Below are positions 10,260-20,956 of a DNA stretch of 64,000 nucleotides, in pieces. Made by a program: the position numbers and the translations under genes. Position 1 is the first letter of the stretch; each line of letters starts with the position of its first letter. The notes beneath the pieces were generated by a model. The model was not told the origin of the DNA and did not search any database. It saw only the letters and a program-made list of their open reading frames with translations. Origin of the DNA: Plazaster borealis (lineage: Eukaryota > Echinodermata > Asteroidea > Forcipulatida > Labidiasteridae); the NCBI GenBank assembly GCA_021014325.1, contig CM037472.1:36356234-36420233 (forward strand), given 5' to 3'.

Positions 10260-12554
10260 TTAAAGAGGAGGTAAATATTGTTGTACATTCACCGTAAAAT
10301 GACAACAATTGGGAAACATTAATAATGTAATAGTCAAATGTTTCCCTTGTTCTTGATTATATCATTTAGAACATCAGGAGGCTAATGATAGCCATCAATA
10401 TTTCATCAAATCTACTTAAAGGTTTAGGCACCAAAATGTCAACAATGTATACGATTGCAATTTATTTATAAATTCCTTATTGTAAAATCAAGACCATTGT
10501 GCAAAATTATCATACCGAGTATTCAACCGATTATGTTCTCCCACAACCTATACAATATAATGAACTATTAGAACCCATTCATTAAAATGAACAATTGAAA
10601 ACATGGAAACCAATGAAATACCATTTTATGTTTACCATCTTGAAGGTTCAGATACAGCAAAATCAACAAGTTAATGTATTCGACTGCAATTTATAAGTGT
10701 CTTTTTATGAATCAAGATAATGCAATTAGACCTATGCAATACTGGGTTTCTAGCCGGTAATGTTGTCATGGGCGTTACTGATGCGATCTGATTTGGGTGA
10801 AAACCTTTAAAAAACTTGTACTTATTTTTTTCTTCTTTTTTTGGAAAGGCTATCATAGTTTATGGTAATTTTTATTATTATTATTTGTAACAAACGAAAT
10901 GATATTAGAGTTAGTCCCTCGAGTTGGTTGGGCCTACCAGACAAGTGTGGATAGCTCATGGACTATAACGCATTCATGTGCTTTGAGCCTAGAATAAGAA
11001 AGAAAACAGATGACTACACTGAAGAAGTGTAGCATTGTTAGGTAATCCAATATGTATGACTTTTAATTGTAAAACATTGTAGCACTTCATATTTATGTTG
11101 ATCTTATTGTAAACCAAACATTCGCTGCAGTATTGAAGTTGAAGCCTATATGAATAAGATTGAATTATATAAAAAAAACGAAAGTAATAACTTTTTCATA
11201 TGAACTACACAATTATAATTAAAAAACCTTTAAGCTTACAAATTAAAATTCTTTGCATTCTGACTTTTGTTTGAAAACGCTTTCTACACATGTCTACAAC
11301 CTGCTATACAAGAAGTAAATTCTGATTTAGCAAAAGAAAGTTTCTGTCAAATCGCACAAAATAAAGGATAGATCTTTAGTTTATATTCAAGATTATTAGA
11401 CATTCATCAATTCAAAATATGGATATATTATTGAGTTTCACTCCTCAATCATGAATATTACGGGCCGGGATATTTAAAGGTTACAATTTCTTGCCTTCTC
11501 CCGTGTGCTTAAGGACATTTCCTTTTTGCCTTTTTAATTGTTTTTATCCGATTTGTGAAAATTGTTTAGGGGGTGGGAACGGAAACAAAAGTGTTAGCTC
11601 TTTCGATTTTATAATTCCACATCTCAACCATGACTTGATCGAGATATCGTAAACACAAAAATTCCTTTCATTCACTTGTTTTTGTAAGGTCAAAGGTCAA
11701 TGATTGTACACCGTGTGTTTATGACTTATCTTTTGCTCCTTTCTGTCCCTTTTTAAGGAGGCAAAGGAAAAAAGGAATAATTTCCTTTCGGTTGACTGTG
11801 TTGACGGGCCTATTTTGGTTTAGTTTCTGAAGATGTGCTACAAGTGTTGGCGCTTGCTGAGCTGTGTATCCACTTATGATTAGATGCAGTTACATGTTTG
11901 TTTGTTTTTTGCTGCGTGTAAAATTGTTGCTCCGTGGTGCAAGAGAATAGTTTAGTCTTTGGCTTTATTAGGTGTTCGTGCAATATGAGCACGAACACCT
12001 CTTTGTTTTTGTTCTGGTTTTTTTTCTTCTTCTCCATCTTCTTCTTCTTCTTCTTCCCTGGAACTCTTCTCTACAGCATAACTCAAGAATGAAATTGAAT
12101 TGAACAATGAAACTCATCAGACAATTGAACCTTATATGAAGACGGCACAAAGTTGATAACGTCATGATGACGTCATCAGGTGTCGAATTACAAGGTTTTT
12201 AAAGTTGAAAAATGACCATTTGGTAATTGCTGTATCTCATTGAATATAAAAGCTATGATGTTCATAGTTGGGCATGTGATAGATCAAGACTGGGGCAACA
12301 TTTGAAAAGTTAACGTTAAAATCGTATGACCTTTTCTTTAAGGTCATGCCCCTAGGTCAAAGTTTGCCTTTGGGTTTTTTCTTGAAAAACATCATTTTCG
12401 AGCTTGTCTACAGCATAACTCAAGATTGAAATTGAATTTTACATTGAAACTCATCAGACATTTGAACCTAAATACCAAGACGACATAAACTTGATGATGT
12501 CATGATGACGTCATCAGGTATTAAATTACAATGAATCAAATTTTAATATTTGTA

Positions 12555-13720
12555 AACAAATCATAACTCTTGAACCACATATTGGATTTTTACAATCTAT
12601 ACATCATCGGATAGGTCGTTAAACGATCAGCAAAAGGTACACAAAGTATGACCCTGTTTGACCTTGACTTCTGGTTCAAACCGGAAGTTGAAAATTTCAC
12701 AAAATTCTTATCTCAAAAACCACGTATTTTTTTATCAAAGTTTTTGCACCAGGTGATAGATGATTGAGCCTGCTCAAACTTTTGCACAGACATGACAACA
12801 TTTTGACTTTTACATCTGGTCAAAACCGGACGTTAAAGCCAACGTTGGTTAAAGCGCACGTGTCTCTTGACGTGACTCACGTTGACAACGCACGACGGCA
12901 CAACAGTGTATTAACACATGTAGGCACTACGCACACACTGAACATGCACGTAGCACGTGAGCACGTGTAGTTAGTTTACATTGTGTATAGTCTTGGTTCC
13001 AAGACGCTCCGGTTGAAGACTAATGTATGTACTGTACAGCTACATGTATGGATACAATTTGCGTGACTGTGCAATGTACAAAGAAACAACGAGCGAAAAC
13101 TTCAATATTTGAAAATGTTGTAACTCTTGAACCACACATTGGATATTTACAATCCATACATCATCTGAAAGGTCTTAATAAACCTAACACGCGCTACACA
13201 AAGTGTGACCCTGTTTGACCTTGAATTCCGGTTAAAACCGGAAGTTGAAATTTAATATTTAACAATATCTTAACTTCTGAACAACTCATGCGATTTTTAC
13301 AATCTATTCATCATTGGGAAAGTATGTAACAACTTTAGAAACGATATACAGAATGTAACCCCAATTGACCTTTACTTCCTGTTCAAAGCGGAAGATAAAA
13401 TTTAAAATTTGAAAAAATCAGAACTCCTGAACCACACATTGGATTTTTATCATCTATACATCATCGGAAAGGGCTCCAAAGATTTAAGAAACGCTACACA
13501 CTGTGACCTTATTTGATCTTGACTTGTGTGAAAGTGAAAGTTAATGTTTCAACAAATCGTAACTTCTAAACAACACATTGGATATTTACAATCTATACAT
13601 TATTGGGAAAGTATGTATCAATTTAAGAAACAATACAAAATGTGACCTCATTTGACCTTGACTTCCTGTTCAAACCGGAAGATGAAATTTAATACTTGAA
13701 AAAATCATAAGTTGTCGACA
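12555..13720 (+). repeat. Internal ~120-150 bp tandem repeats, first Helentron-like unit
   Basis: Diverged repeats, each with a line like CTTGAACCACACATTGGAT, then TACAATCTATACATCAT, then TTTGACCTTGACTTCCGG and CAAACCGGAAGTTGAAA. Starts lie near 12565, 13120, 13270, 13425 and 13560. They fill most of the interior of the element and encode nothing recognisable. Confidence 0.75.
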
Positions 13721-14324
13721 CCAAATCATTCACTCATAATTTGATGACATTACTCTCGAACACCTTGTTTTTGTAACCAACAAAAACTGAATCTCTAGTT
13801 TTTTCTTCTCCATCTTCTTCTTCTTCCCTGGAACTCTTTTCTACAGCATAACTCCAGATTGAAACTGAATTGAACAATGAAACTCATCAGACAATTGAAC
13901 CTCAATATGAGGACGGCACAAAGTTAATGACGTCATGATGACGTCATCAGGTGTCGAATTACAAGGTTTTTAAAGTTGAAAAATGACCATTTGGTATTTG
14001 CTGTATCATTGAATATGAAAGCTAAGATGTTCATAATTGGGCATGTGATAGATCAAGACTGGGGCTACATATCAAAAGTTAACGTCAAAATCGTATGACC
14101 TTTCCTCAAGGTCATGCCCCTAGGTCAAAGTTTGCCTTTGGTTTTTTTCTTGAAAAACATCATTTTCGGGCTTATCTACGGCATAACTCAAGATTGAAAT
14201 TGAATTTTACATTGAAACTCATCAGTCATTTGAACCTAAATATCAAGACGACACAAACTTGATGATGTCATGATGACGTCATCAGGTATTGAATTACATT
14301 AAATCAAAGTTTAATATTTGAAAA

Positions 14325-15405
14325 AAAATCATAATTCATGAACGACATGTTGGATTTTTACAATCTATACATCATCGGAAAGTTCGTTAAAGGTCCAACA
14401 GACGCTACACAGAAAGTGACCCCATTTGACCTTGACGTCCGGTTCAACCCGGAAATTTAAAATTTCACAAAATTTGTATCTCAAAAACTATTTATCATTT
14501 CAGCATAATTTTTGCATCAGGTTGTAGAACGTTGAGCCTGCTCAAACTTTTGCACAGAAATAACAACATTTTGACATTTACATCTTGTCTTATAACCACC
14601 GGCATTAAAGCGCACGTTTGTGTTGACCCACTTTGATAACGCGAGATAGTGTAATAGCACGTGTACAGATACGGGTACATTGAACGTGTAGTTCGGTTTA
14701 CATCAACTACATGTAGGAATACATTTAGCATCGCTGTTACCTTGTGTATTGCGCACCGCGGCATAAAGATAATCCATCTAATACTTGAAAAATTCGTAAC
14801 TCCTGAACCACACATTGGATTTTTACAATCTATACATCATCTGAAAGGTCTATATAAAACCTAAAATACGCTACACTTATTGTGACCCCGTTTGACCCTG
14901 ACTTCCGGTTCAAAACGGAAGTTGAAATTTAATGTTTCAAACTTCATAATTCCTGAACCACACAATGGATTTTTACAATCTATACATCATTGGACAAGTA
15001 AGTAACAACTTAACAAACGATATACAGAATGTGACCCCAATTGACCTTTACTTCCTGTTCAAACCGGAAGATGAAATTTAATATTTGAAAAAATCAGAAC
15101 TCCTGAACCACACATTGGATTTTTATCATCTATACATCATCAGAAAGGGCTTCAAAGATTTTACACTGTGACCTCATTTGACATTGACTTCCGGTGCAAA
15201 ACGGAATTTGAAACTTTATAGTTGAAAAAATCATAACTTCTGAACCAAATATTGGATGTTTACAATCCATCCATCATCTAAAAGGTCTTCATAAACTAAT
15301 CCCGCACTACACAAAATGTGACCCTACTTGACCTTGACCTCCGGTCCAAACTGGAAGTTGATGTATACGTTTTGTAAAATTCATAACTCTTGAACCAGGC
15401 ATTGG
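14325..15405 (+). repeat. Internal ~120-150 bp tandem repeats, second Helentron-like unit
   Basis: The same repeat family as at 12555-13720, in the second unit of the dimer, with starts near 14330, 14795, 14945, 15095, 15235 and 15385. Each contains the conserved CACATTGGATTTTTACAATC-like block. Confidence 0.75.
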
Positions 15406-15633
15406 ATTGATAATGTTAAATGTCGTTACGTATTCAATCAGTCGCTCACCACGAACACCTTGTTTTTGTAGTAAACAAAAACTCAATGTCTAGTTTTCAT
15501 TTTTGAAAAAGAAATGTTCTACTATGAATTTCGCAAATGAAATGTCTCCTTTTCCACAAGGACCTATAAATAGTTTAGATTTGATCTTTAGTTTGTTTGT
15601 TCATTCTTTCGATGGCAGAGCCTCCCTTAGCGC

Positions 15634-16842
15634 TTATCCAATGGTATTCTGATACGGTCTCTCTCTCCCTTTAGCATTGACATCTTCGTACACAGTGTTG
15701 TTGGTATCTTCATGTCTGTAAGTGGGCTGATCGGTAGCTGCTGGTACCGCTTCATCTGCCTGGCTGTAGGTGTGCTGTTCGGCAGCATCTTCTGCCCCTA
15801 TGACCACGGGGTCCATATAAACGGTGTTCTTACTCGTTGATTGCAGCTCCATGTACGGTTCGGCAGCCGGTTCTTCAGACCCTTTCCCATCAGTAACACT
15901 ATTATTTAGACGTCTGAGTCTCAAGACCATAATAATGAGCAAGACGTTGATAATGACTGAAACTGCGAGGAGGACGGTAGCAGCGACTAATCCTGGCAGC
16001 AAGGGAACCGAGTACGTTTTAGACGTTGTTGGCAGATTTGTTGGGGGTTCCGTCGTGAGTGTTGTAGGTGACTCTTCTATCATGCTAACATTGATTGGCC
16101 CAATGAAACACGAGCGACTCATTTCGGGATAATACACCGGTGATGTAATGGTACACAAAAACAGGACACCATTATAGTCAATGTCTACTATCAGAGCTAA
16201 AGACATTGATATCATATCACCACGATGTGACAGTGTGAATGTATAATTGTTGTATTTATTTTGAACAATCTCCATCATGACTTGTGGGTTACCGACCTCT
16301 GATGAACATTGTATATTCAACTCTGTTCCAGCGACTGTTGTAACGGGTCCAGCAGGGGAGCATATAGGAAATGGCTTACTAGGGAAGTACAACACTGATA
16401 ACACTACATGTAATGAGGCTACGGTGTTGACACCAGAGGCACCCCTTTTATCAATGATGTTACACGTATATATACCAGAGTCATCTCTGTGTACACCAGT
16501 AATAATCAGTGTTTCATCATACACATAAGATGTATACTTATCATATTCTTGGAAGAAACTAAACCTTGAATCACCTGGATCAGATGTCACTGTTCCTTCA
16601 TCCTCTTTAAAAATAATATTGTCCTTCCGCCATTCCAAGGTGAAGTACCGCGAATCAAAGTAAGTGGTACACTGCATTCGAACTTCCCCGCCCTCCTTAC
16701 GATCTGCCTCGGGTGTTAGTATCGCAACTGCAGACAGCATCGGTTGAACCGTTACGATCAAGGGGCTTCTGCCTACGTGAAGTGAAAACCACATACACAC
16801 AAGAGAAAGATACACAAATGTATTGAAATCCATTCTGTCCAT
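15634..16842 (-). CDS. Two-Ig-domain type I receptor with tyrosine-motif tail, copy 3 (complete)
   Basis: Single-exon ORF. The frame is open to an ATG at 16908, but the start at 16842 matches copy 2 and places the signal peptide at the N terminus, giving 402 aa. Signal peptide 1-24. V-like Ig ~35-149 (C58, W71, DDSGIYTC ending at C127). C2-like Ig 157-251 (core C179/C230, extra pair C161/C245). Stalk 252-277; membrane span 278-306. Tail tyrosines: Y330 (YMEL), Y342 (TVYMDP), Y359, Y375, Y385 (TVYEDV, ITSM-type) and Y397 (PYQNT, a YxN Grb2-type site). From the C2 domain to TVYEDV it is almost identical to copy 2, whereas the V domain differs by many substitutions and a 3-residue insertion (GDS near 90-92). 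The 3.5 kb insertion at 11970-15493 separates it from the AATAAA used by its sisters. Confidence 0.88.
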   Translation of the reverse strand: MDRMDFNTFVYLSLVCMWFSLHVGRSPLIVTVQPMLSAVAILTPEADRKEGGEVRMQCTTYFDSRYFTLEWRKDNIIFKEDEGTVTSDPGDSRFSFFQEYDKYTSYVYDETLIITGVHRDDSGIYTCNIIDKRGASGVNTVASLHVVLSVLYFPSKPFPICSPAGPVTTVAGTELNIQCSSEVGNPQVMMEIVQNKYNNYTFTLSHRGDMISMSLALIVDIDYNGVLFLCTITSPVYYPEMSRSCFIGPINVSMIEESPTTLTTEPPTNLPTTSKTYSVPLLPGLVAATVLLAVSVIINVLLIIMVLRLRRLNNSVTDGKGSEEPAAEPYMELQSTSKNTVYMDPVVIGAEDAAEQHTYSQADEAVPAATDQPTYRHEDTNNTVYEDVNAKGRERPYQNTIG

Positions 16843-16911
16843 GTAAAAGCAAGAAGTTGGATTGATTTGAAGGTGGAGTTTTCTACCTTTGGTACGTCTG
16901 TAAATCACACA

Positions 16912-16919
16912 CCTTTATA
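16912..16919 (-). promoter_or_regulatory. TATA box, receptor copy 3
   Basis: TATAAAGG on the minus strand, 70 bases upstream of the start at 16842. This leaves room for a TSS near 16885 and a short 5' leader, and it argues against use of the ATG at 16908, which would lie only a few bases after the TATA box. Confidence 0.55.
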
Positions 16920-16997
16920 CAGATCGAGATCATAATATGAACCTGCTCAGCTAGGAGTATTTTATTTTTCATTTCCGTCTGCACCAGCAACATACAC

Positions 16998-17014
16998 CAA
17001 TGAACTTCAACCAT
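16998..17014 (-). promoter_or_regulatory. Conserved upstream motif, receptor copy 3
   Basis: CCAATGAACTTCAACCA on plus, 156 bases upstream of the start, in a conserved neighbourhood shared with copies 1 and 2. Confidence 0.3.
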
Positions 17015-17104
17015 GAACACACCTTAATGGATTTGTAGCATGTTTTCATTTGATTCAGAAAGGGTCAACAATGTCATATTTGGAACGGAACACCTTGTCA
17101 CTCA

Positions 17105-17354
17105 TAGACTTGGTTCAAGTCGGGTCTCGTGCTAATCGAGTCAATGGCTAGGTAGCGCTGATAACCTTTTTTTAACACGCGCCCTCTAGTGTCAATTAAT
17201 TGCCAATCCAGTGAGTTGGCTCGCGAATGCAGTTGATTGGCACTTTCCTGGCGAGTGAGGGCGCACAACAAAGCGGTGAAATATAGCTGCGATTTATTAG
17301 TGGATTAATCAGACGACGAAGGACTCGACGAAAGTTCGACTTGGGTCAAGTCTA
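17105..17354. mobile_element. 250-bp TIR element, TAGACTTG family, 9-bp TSD
   Basis: Begins TAGACTTGGTTCAAGTCG and ends CGACTTGGGTCAAGTCTA, imperfect inverted repeats. Flanked on both sides by the 9-mer TGTCACTCA (17096-17104 and 17355-17363). The sister units lack it at this place. Its ends match the 1,358-bp element at 29892, of which it appears to be an internal-deletion derivative. A 9-bp duplication suggests Mutator-like (MULE) mobilisation; Merlin is a weaker alternative. Confidence 0.85.
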
Positions 17355-18333
17355 TGTCACTCAAAGCCATTGACCTTTTTTTCCCAATCACATTTTGATA
17401 CTTTCATCTCCTTTTAGACATTATTAAACAAATTCCACAGCATTTTATTGTGAAAATTGTGAAATTCCAATAAGGGAAGACCTCGAAATCTAATTGAGCC
17501 CATAGTGCCCCATGGGACCCTTAAGGATCACTGGTCTCAATAGCTTATGGATGGGAGCAGCCAGAGTCATGAATATTCGATAATCAAGAGGTCAAACATG
17601 GGGCGTAACTGCTCATTAAAAATGGCTGCTGCAGTTCAAAGAAAATTGGTTTCAATAGGCAACACCGAGCACAAAAGCCAGTGAGTGTCGGTTTAAATTC
17701 CATTGTTAAGAGATTAGGAGTTATAGCTCAGCCATTTCAGTCGTTCAGCAGACACAGTACTAAAGTCGGTTTAACTCATGGTTCAACCCGATCGAGTTCA
17801 AATCTGCGTGTCTGAACGGTTTTAAAGTTAGACCGAATCCGACGAATCGGGTTTAACCCAGAAAAGTTAGACCGCCGAACTGGAGGGTTTATCTTTAGAC
17901 CGCTTCGGGTTTATCTTTTAACACTGCGTGTGGACAGAATAAAAATGACCACATCCGGTTTAACCCACAACAGATGACCCACTGACCTCCGTACGCAGCC
18001 TCAATGAACACGTCGAAATGAGAGCGGAAAGCGTGCGTCTTTCGTTTGGGTTATTAATTAGTTTTATTAGACTTAACACTGGCATAAAAATATTTTTAAA
18101 AAGTAAAAAAAAAACAAAAAAACAAGTCGATACATAAAGAAACAATGAATCAAAATAGCTTAAAAATACCAAGCGAGTGAGTGGCAAGGAGGAACAGGTG
18201 ACCAGCACCTCTACAAAGCCGTCCTGCCACAAAGAATGTCCCCTGAAACCCACCCCACAGTAAAAAACCACCCATCCCACTGAAAAAAAAAAATGAAAAA
18301 AAAAGGGGGGGCGCTTGAAGGCGGGATTGACAA
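17355..18333. other. Unit C remnant, intergenic sequence and 3' region of the retrotransposon
   Basis: 17364-17440 is the end of unit C homology. 17440-17950 holds no gene that I recognise; it contains repeated GGGTTTAACCC / GGTTCAACCC words between 17760 and 17960. 17960-18333 lies downstream of the retrotransposon stop codon (minus strand) and is probably its 3' UTR. Open frames there are rich in low-complexity residues and look non-coding. Confidence 0.5.
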
Positions 18334-19761
18334 TTACAGACGACAACAAGAGCAATGGCAATGCGACACCCAAGTGCAAACATCATCCGCTGAAAAGTCA
18401 GATACAAACTTGTCCCTGTAAAATTGGAGCAGAAGAGACTTAAATGTCGACAAGGACACATTAGATCTGACTGACAGCGGAAGCTGGTTCCACATGGGGA
18501 CAATCCGCTGAAAATAAAACGACTTATGGGACTCTGTTTTGCAACGAGGAACTGATAACTTGAAGGGATCAGAAGACAGTCTAGTGGCAGGACGGCCCTG
18601 TGTGACATTAAAACTTACATATCTATCAACATTTATGTCAATTTGACCGTATTTACATTTAAAAAACAGAATAAGATCACAAATTTCCCTTCTGAAAGAC
18701 AGGGGTAAAATAAAAAGACGTTCTAACCGTGTCTTATAGTCTTCTTGAGGACGATGTAAAATGAACTTAGTGGCTCGTCTTTGGACACCTTCAACAAGTT
18801 TCATATTGCGTTTTGAAGTGCCACTCCAAACTGAACTACAATACTCCAAGTCACTTCTAATTAATGCAGTATAAAGAGTTTTAGAAACTCTGCATGGAGC
18901 GTCATAACCAATTGTGCGTTTGATCATACCCAACTTCCTATTGCATTTGCTAGTAATATGACTAATTTGAGAATTCCAAACAAAATCAAAAGAAATGTCT
19001 ACTCCTAAATCACGAAAAGAGTCTGTTCTTTCAAGATGAGAATTATTCAAGTTGTAACCAAAATTAACACACTGTTTACGTCTAGAAACAGACATAGTTT
19101 GACACTTCTGGATGTTAAAGCTTAAGTCCCATTCAACACTCCACGAATATAAAGAATCTAGGTCATTCTGAAGAAGCCTACAGTCCGATGTGTTTTTAAT
19201 GGACTTAAAACATTTAGAATCATCAGCAAATAAAGCTACAGTGGAATGTTGAACAGAACTGGGCATGTCATTTATATACAAAAGAAACAAAAGCGGACCC
19301 AAAACAGACCCCTGTGGAACACCTGATACAACGGGACGCCATTCAGAACTACTCCCTTCAACAACCACCCTTTGTTGGCGATTACGCAAATATGAATTGA
19401 ACCACTCGAGTAAGTTAGAATGGAACCCAAAACCCTGTAATTTGTGTAAAAGCAATTTGTGAGAAACGCTATCAAACGCTTTAGAAAAATCAAGGTAAAC
19501 CACATCGACCTGCCCTGCTTTGTCCAAAACACAGCTGACTTCTTGACAAACAGACAAAAGTTGAGAAACAGTGGAGCGGCCTTTGACAAACCCATGCTGT
19601 AAATGATGAAGTTCACCCTGAATAGCAGGAAATATGGTATTAAAAATGGCCCTTTCCATAACTTTGGCGCATACGCAAAGTAACGACACAGGTCTATAAT
19701 TTTCCACACAACTTTTGTCTTTTTTCTTGAAAATTGGAACCACATTAGCTCTCAACCTCAC
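18334..19761 (-). pseudogene. Reverse transcriptase domain of the LINE
   Basis: Longest open piece of the LINE, 475 codons with no start of its own. It shows RT blocks in order: NYRPVSLL, HGFVKGRST, motif A YLDFSKAFDSVSH (residues ~89-101), GVPQGSVLGPLLF (147-159) and catalytic FADD (178-181), followed by the connection region (LEYCSSVWSG) and a Cys/His-rich end (HCHCSC). Catalytic residues are kept, but it is joined to the upstream linker only through a frameshift near 19755, so the protein would not be made as such. Confidence 0.85.
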
Positions 19762-20604
19762 TGGGTAATTCTTTGGTAGACAGAGACAGGTTAAATATAT
19801 GACTCAAGGGAGACACAATTTGATTTGCACATTCCTTGAGCAAGCGAGGAGATAGTCCATCGGGGCCTACAGCTTTAGTGACATCTAAATTATTAAGTAT
19901 TACAAGTACATCACTCTCGCTGATGGAAATAGAACCCAACATCATGTCTATGTGCGGCAACATGAGGTAAAAAATCATAGTTTTTAGGAGGAGTCAACAC
20001 TGAATGAAAATAAGCATTGAACAATGTGGCTTTGTCTTGGGCATCAGTGGCAGATTGCCCATTGTCATTCTTGACCATTTGGGGAAGAGACTTAGATTTA
20101 GTTTTTTGCCTAAAAAATGACCAAAATCTCTTTGGATTATCGGCAAGCGTGGACCCAAGATTATTAATATACTGTTTATACTTCAATGTTAAAAGATTCT
20201 TATAACTATTGCGAAGCTTGCGAAAAGTAGCCCAGTGCTGAGCCAAATTGGATGCCGTAGCTTTCTTCCAAGCAGATTTCTTTTTGTTTTGCAAGTGCCG
20301 CACTTCAGCATCAATCCAACCAGGAGCAGCAGGGTCCCTAATTTTAAATTTAGGAACGCACCTGTCAATTACATCGGAAAATATGTCAAGAATATTGGAC
20401 CAAGCCACACTAACATTAACAGCATCATAAACAATACCAAAATCAACATTAGACAGGATAGATCTAATAATGTCAAAGTTAGCTCGCTTAAAATTATAAA
20501 CAAAGCGAGGAGCTTTCTTAAGTTTTTTCACCCGGGTAATGTTAAACTCAAGCAGCTTGTGATCAGTATTAAAACTCTCGTGAGAGACATAAAAATCATT
20601 GACC
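19745..20604 (-). pseudogene. LINE endonuclease end and linker, frameshifted
   Basis: Continues upstream of the RT. The piece from about 20604 reads through a DH-containing endonuclease terminus (TDHKLLEF) into a basic linker (KRFWSFFRQK) and ends near 19911. A second frame (19745-19978) continues with AVGPDGLSPRLLKECA, the usual block before the RT. The two frames overlap around 19960 through a small indel. Confidence 0.75.
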
Positions 20605-20607
20605 TTA

Positions 20608-20956
20608 TCAGGGTGAGTAGTATAACACCAAATCTAAAATATTATCACAATTCTCTCTAGACGGAATATGATTAAGTTGCGTGAGAAAATAATCAATAAA
20701 TATATCACAAAATTCTTGTTCATAGTCCGATATACCAGCCATAACTAGACTGTGGCAACCTTTAACCTTGGGCAAGTTGAAATCCCCAATAACGATAATA
20801 TGTTCAAACTGCGAAGTAATGTTCGTCAAAGCAGCATTTACGGACCTGACAAAAACTCCAGTGTCGCCATCGGGACTTCTGATGACTGCAATTTTGTGTG
20901 TCGCGTTGGGTCTCATTTCGACAATTAAGATCTCATCGTCGGGTTCAAGGTCCGCA
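20608..20956 (-). pseudogene. LINE endonuclease, C-terminal half
   Basis: Carries the IIVIGDFNLP catalytic block of AP-like endonucleases. It starts at the border of the inserted TIR element and ends in DLVLYYSP plus stop, where one extra T near 20620 shifts the frame away from the continuation. Confidence 0.75.

Larger units (their letters stand above)
5633..11194. repeat. Tandem segmental duplication, unit B
   Basis: Second direct copy of the ~5.57 kb unit. It carries the open receptor gene at 6536-7726 and the same order of spacer elements as unit A (MITEs at 8803-9160 and 9910-10259). Spacer identity with unit A is high by eye, with scattered 1-10 bp indels. I see no further coding sequence in 5633-6535, 7810-8800, 9160-9905 or 10265-11194. 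Confidence 0.9.
11970..15493 (+). mobile_element. Non-autonomous Helentron/Helitron2-like element, tandem dimer
   Basis: Borders follow from comparison with unit B: host GGCTTTATT|TTCATTTTTG is split here, between T and T. The left end begins AGGTGTTCGTGC and folds with GCACGAACACCT 7 bases later. The right end has CACGAACACCT (15450-15460), the inverse of the left end, then a short hairpin GTTTTTGT/ACAAAAAC, then CTAG at 15490-15493. An asymmetric, subterminal inverted repeat, a 3' hairpin, a CTRR end and T-T insertion are Helentron hallmarks. A second 3' end (hairpin and CTAG, 13795-13798) shows that two ~1.7-1.8 kb copies are joined head to tail. No Rep/helicase coding was seen. Classification is inference; the insertion itself is directly visible. 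Confidence 0.7.
11195..17450. repeat. Tandem segmental duplication, unit C, with two transposon insertions
   Basis: Third copy of the tandem unit. Relative to unit B it contains a 3.5 kb insertion (11970-15493) and a 250-bp insertion (17105-17354). Homology to units A and B fades near 17440, just after the stretch ending ...TTAAACAAATTCCA, so the remainder of the unit is missing or replaced. The receptor gene is at 15634-16842. Confidence 0.85.

Noticed and set aside
12555..15405. CRISPR-like array of repeats and spacers
   Set aside because: Repeats are diverged, over 100 bp long and sit in a eukaryotic mobile element; no cas genes and no short uniform spacers.
16843..16908. Upstream extension of receptor copy 3 to the ATG at 16908
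   Set aside because: The extra 22 residues precede the signal peptide, are not open with ATG in the sister copies, and lie almost at the TATA box.
17960..18608. Two open frames with hydrophobic and Phe-rich translations
   Set aside because: They overlap the LINE 3' end in other frames and derive from A/T runs.
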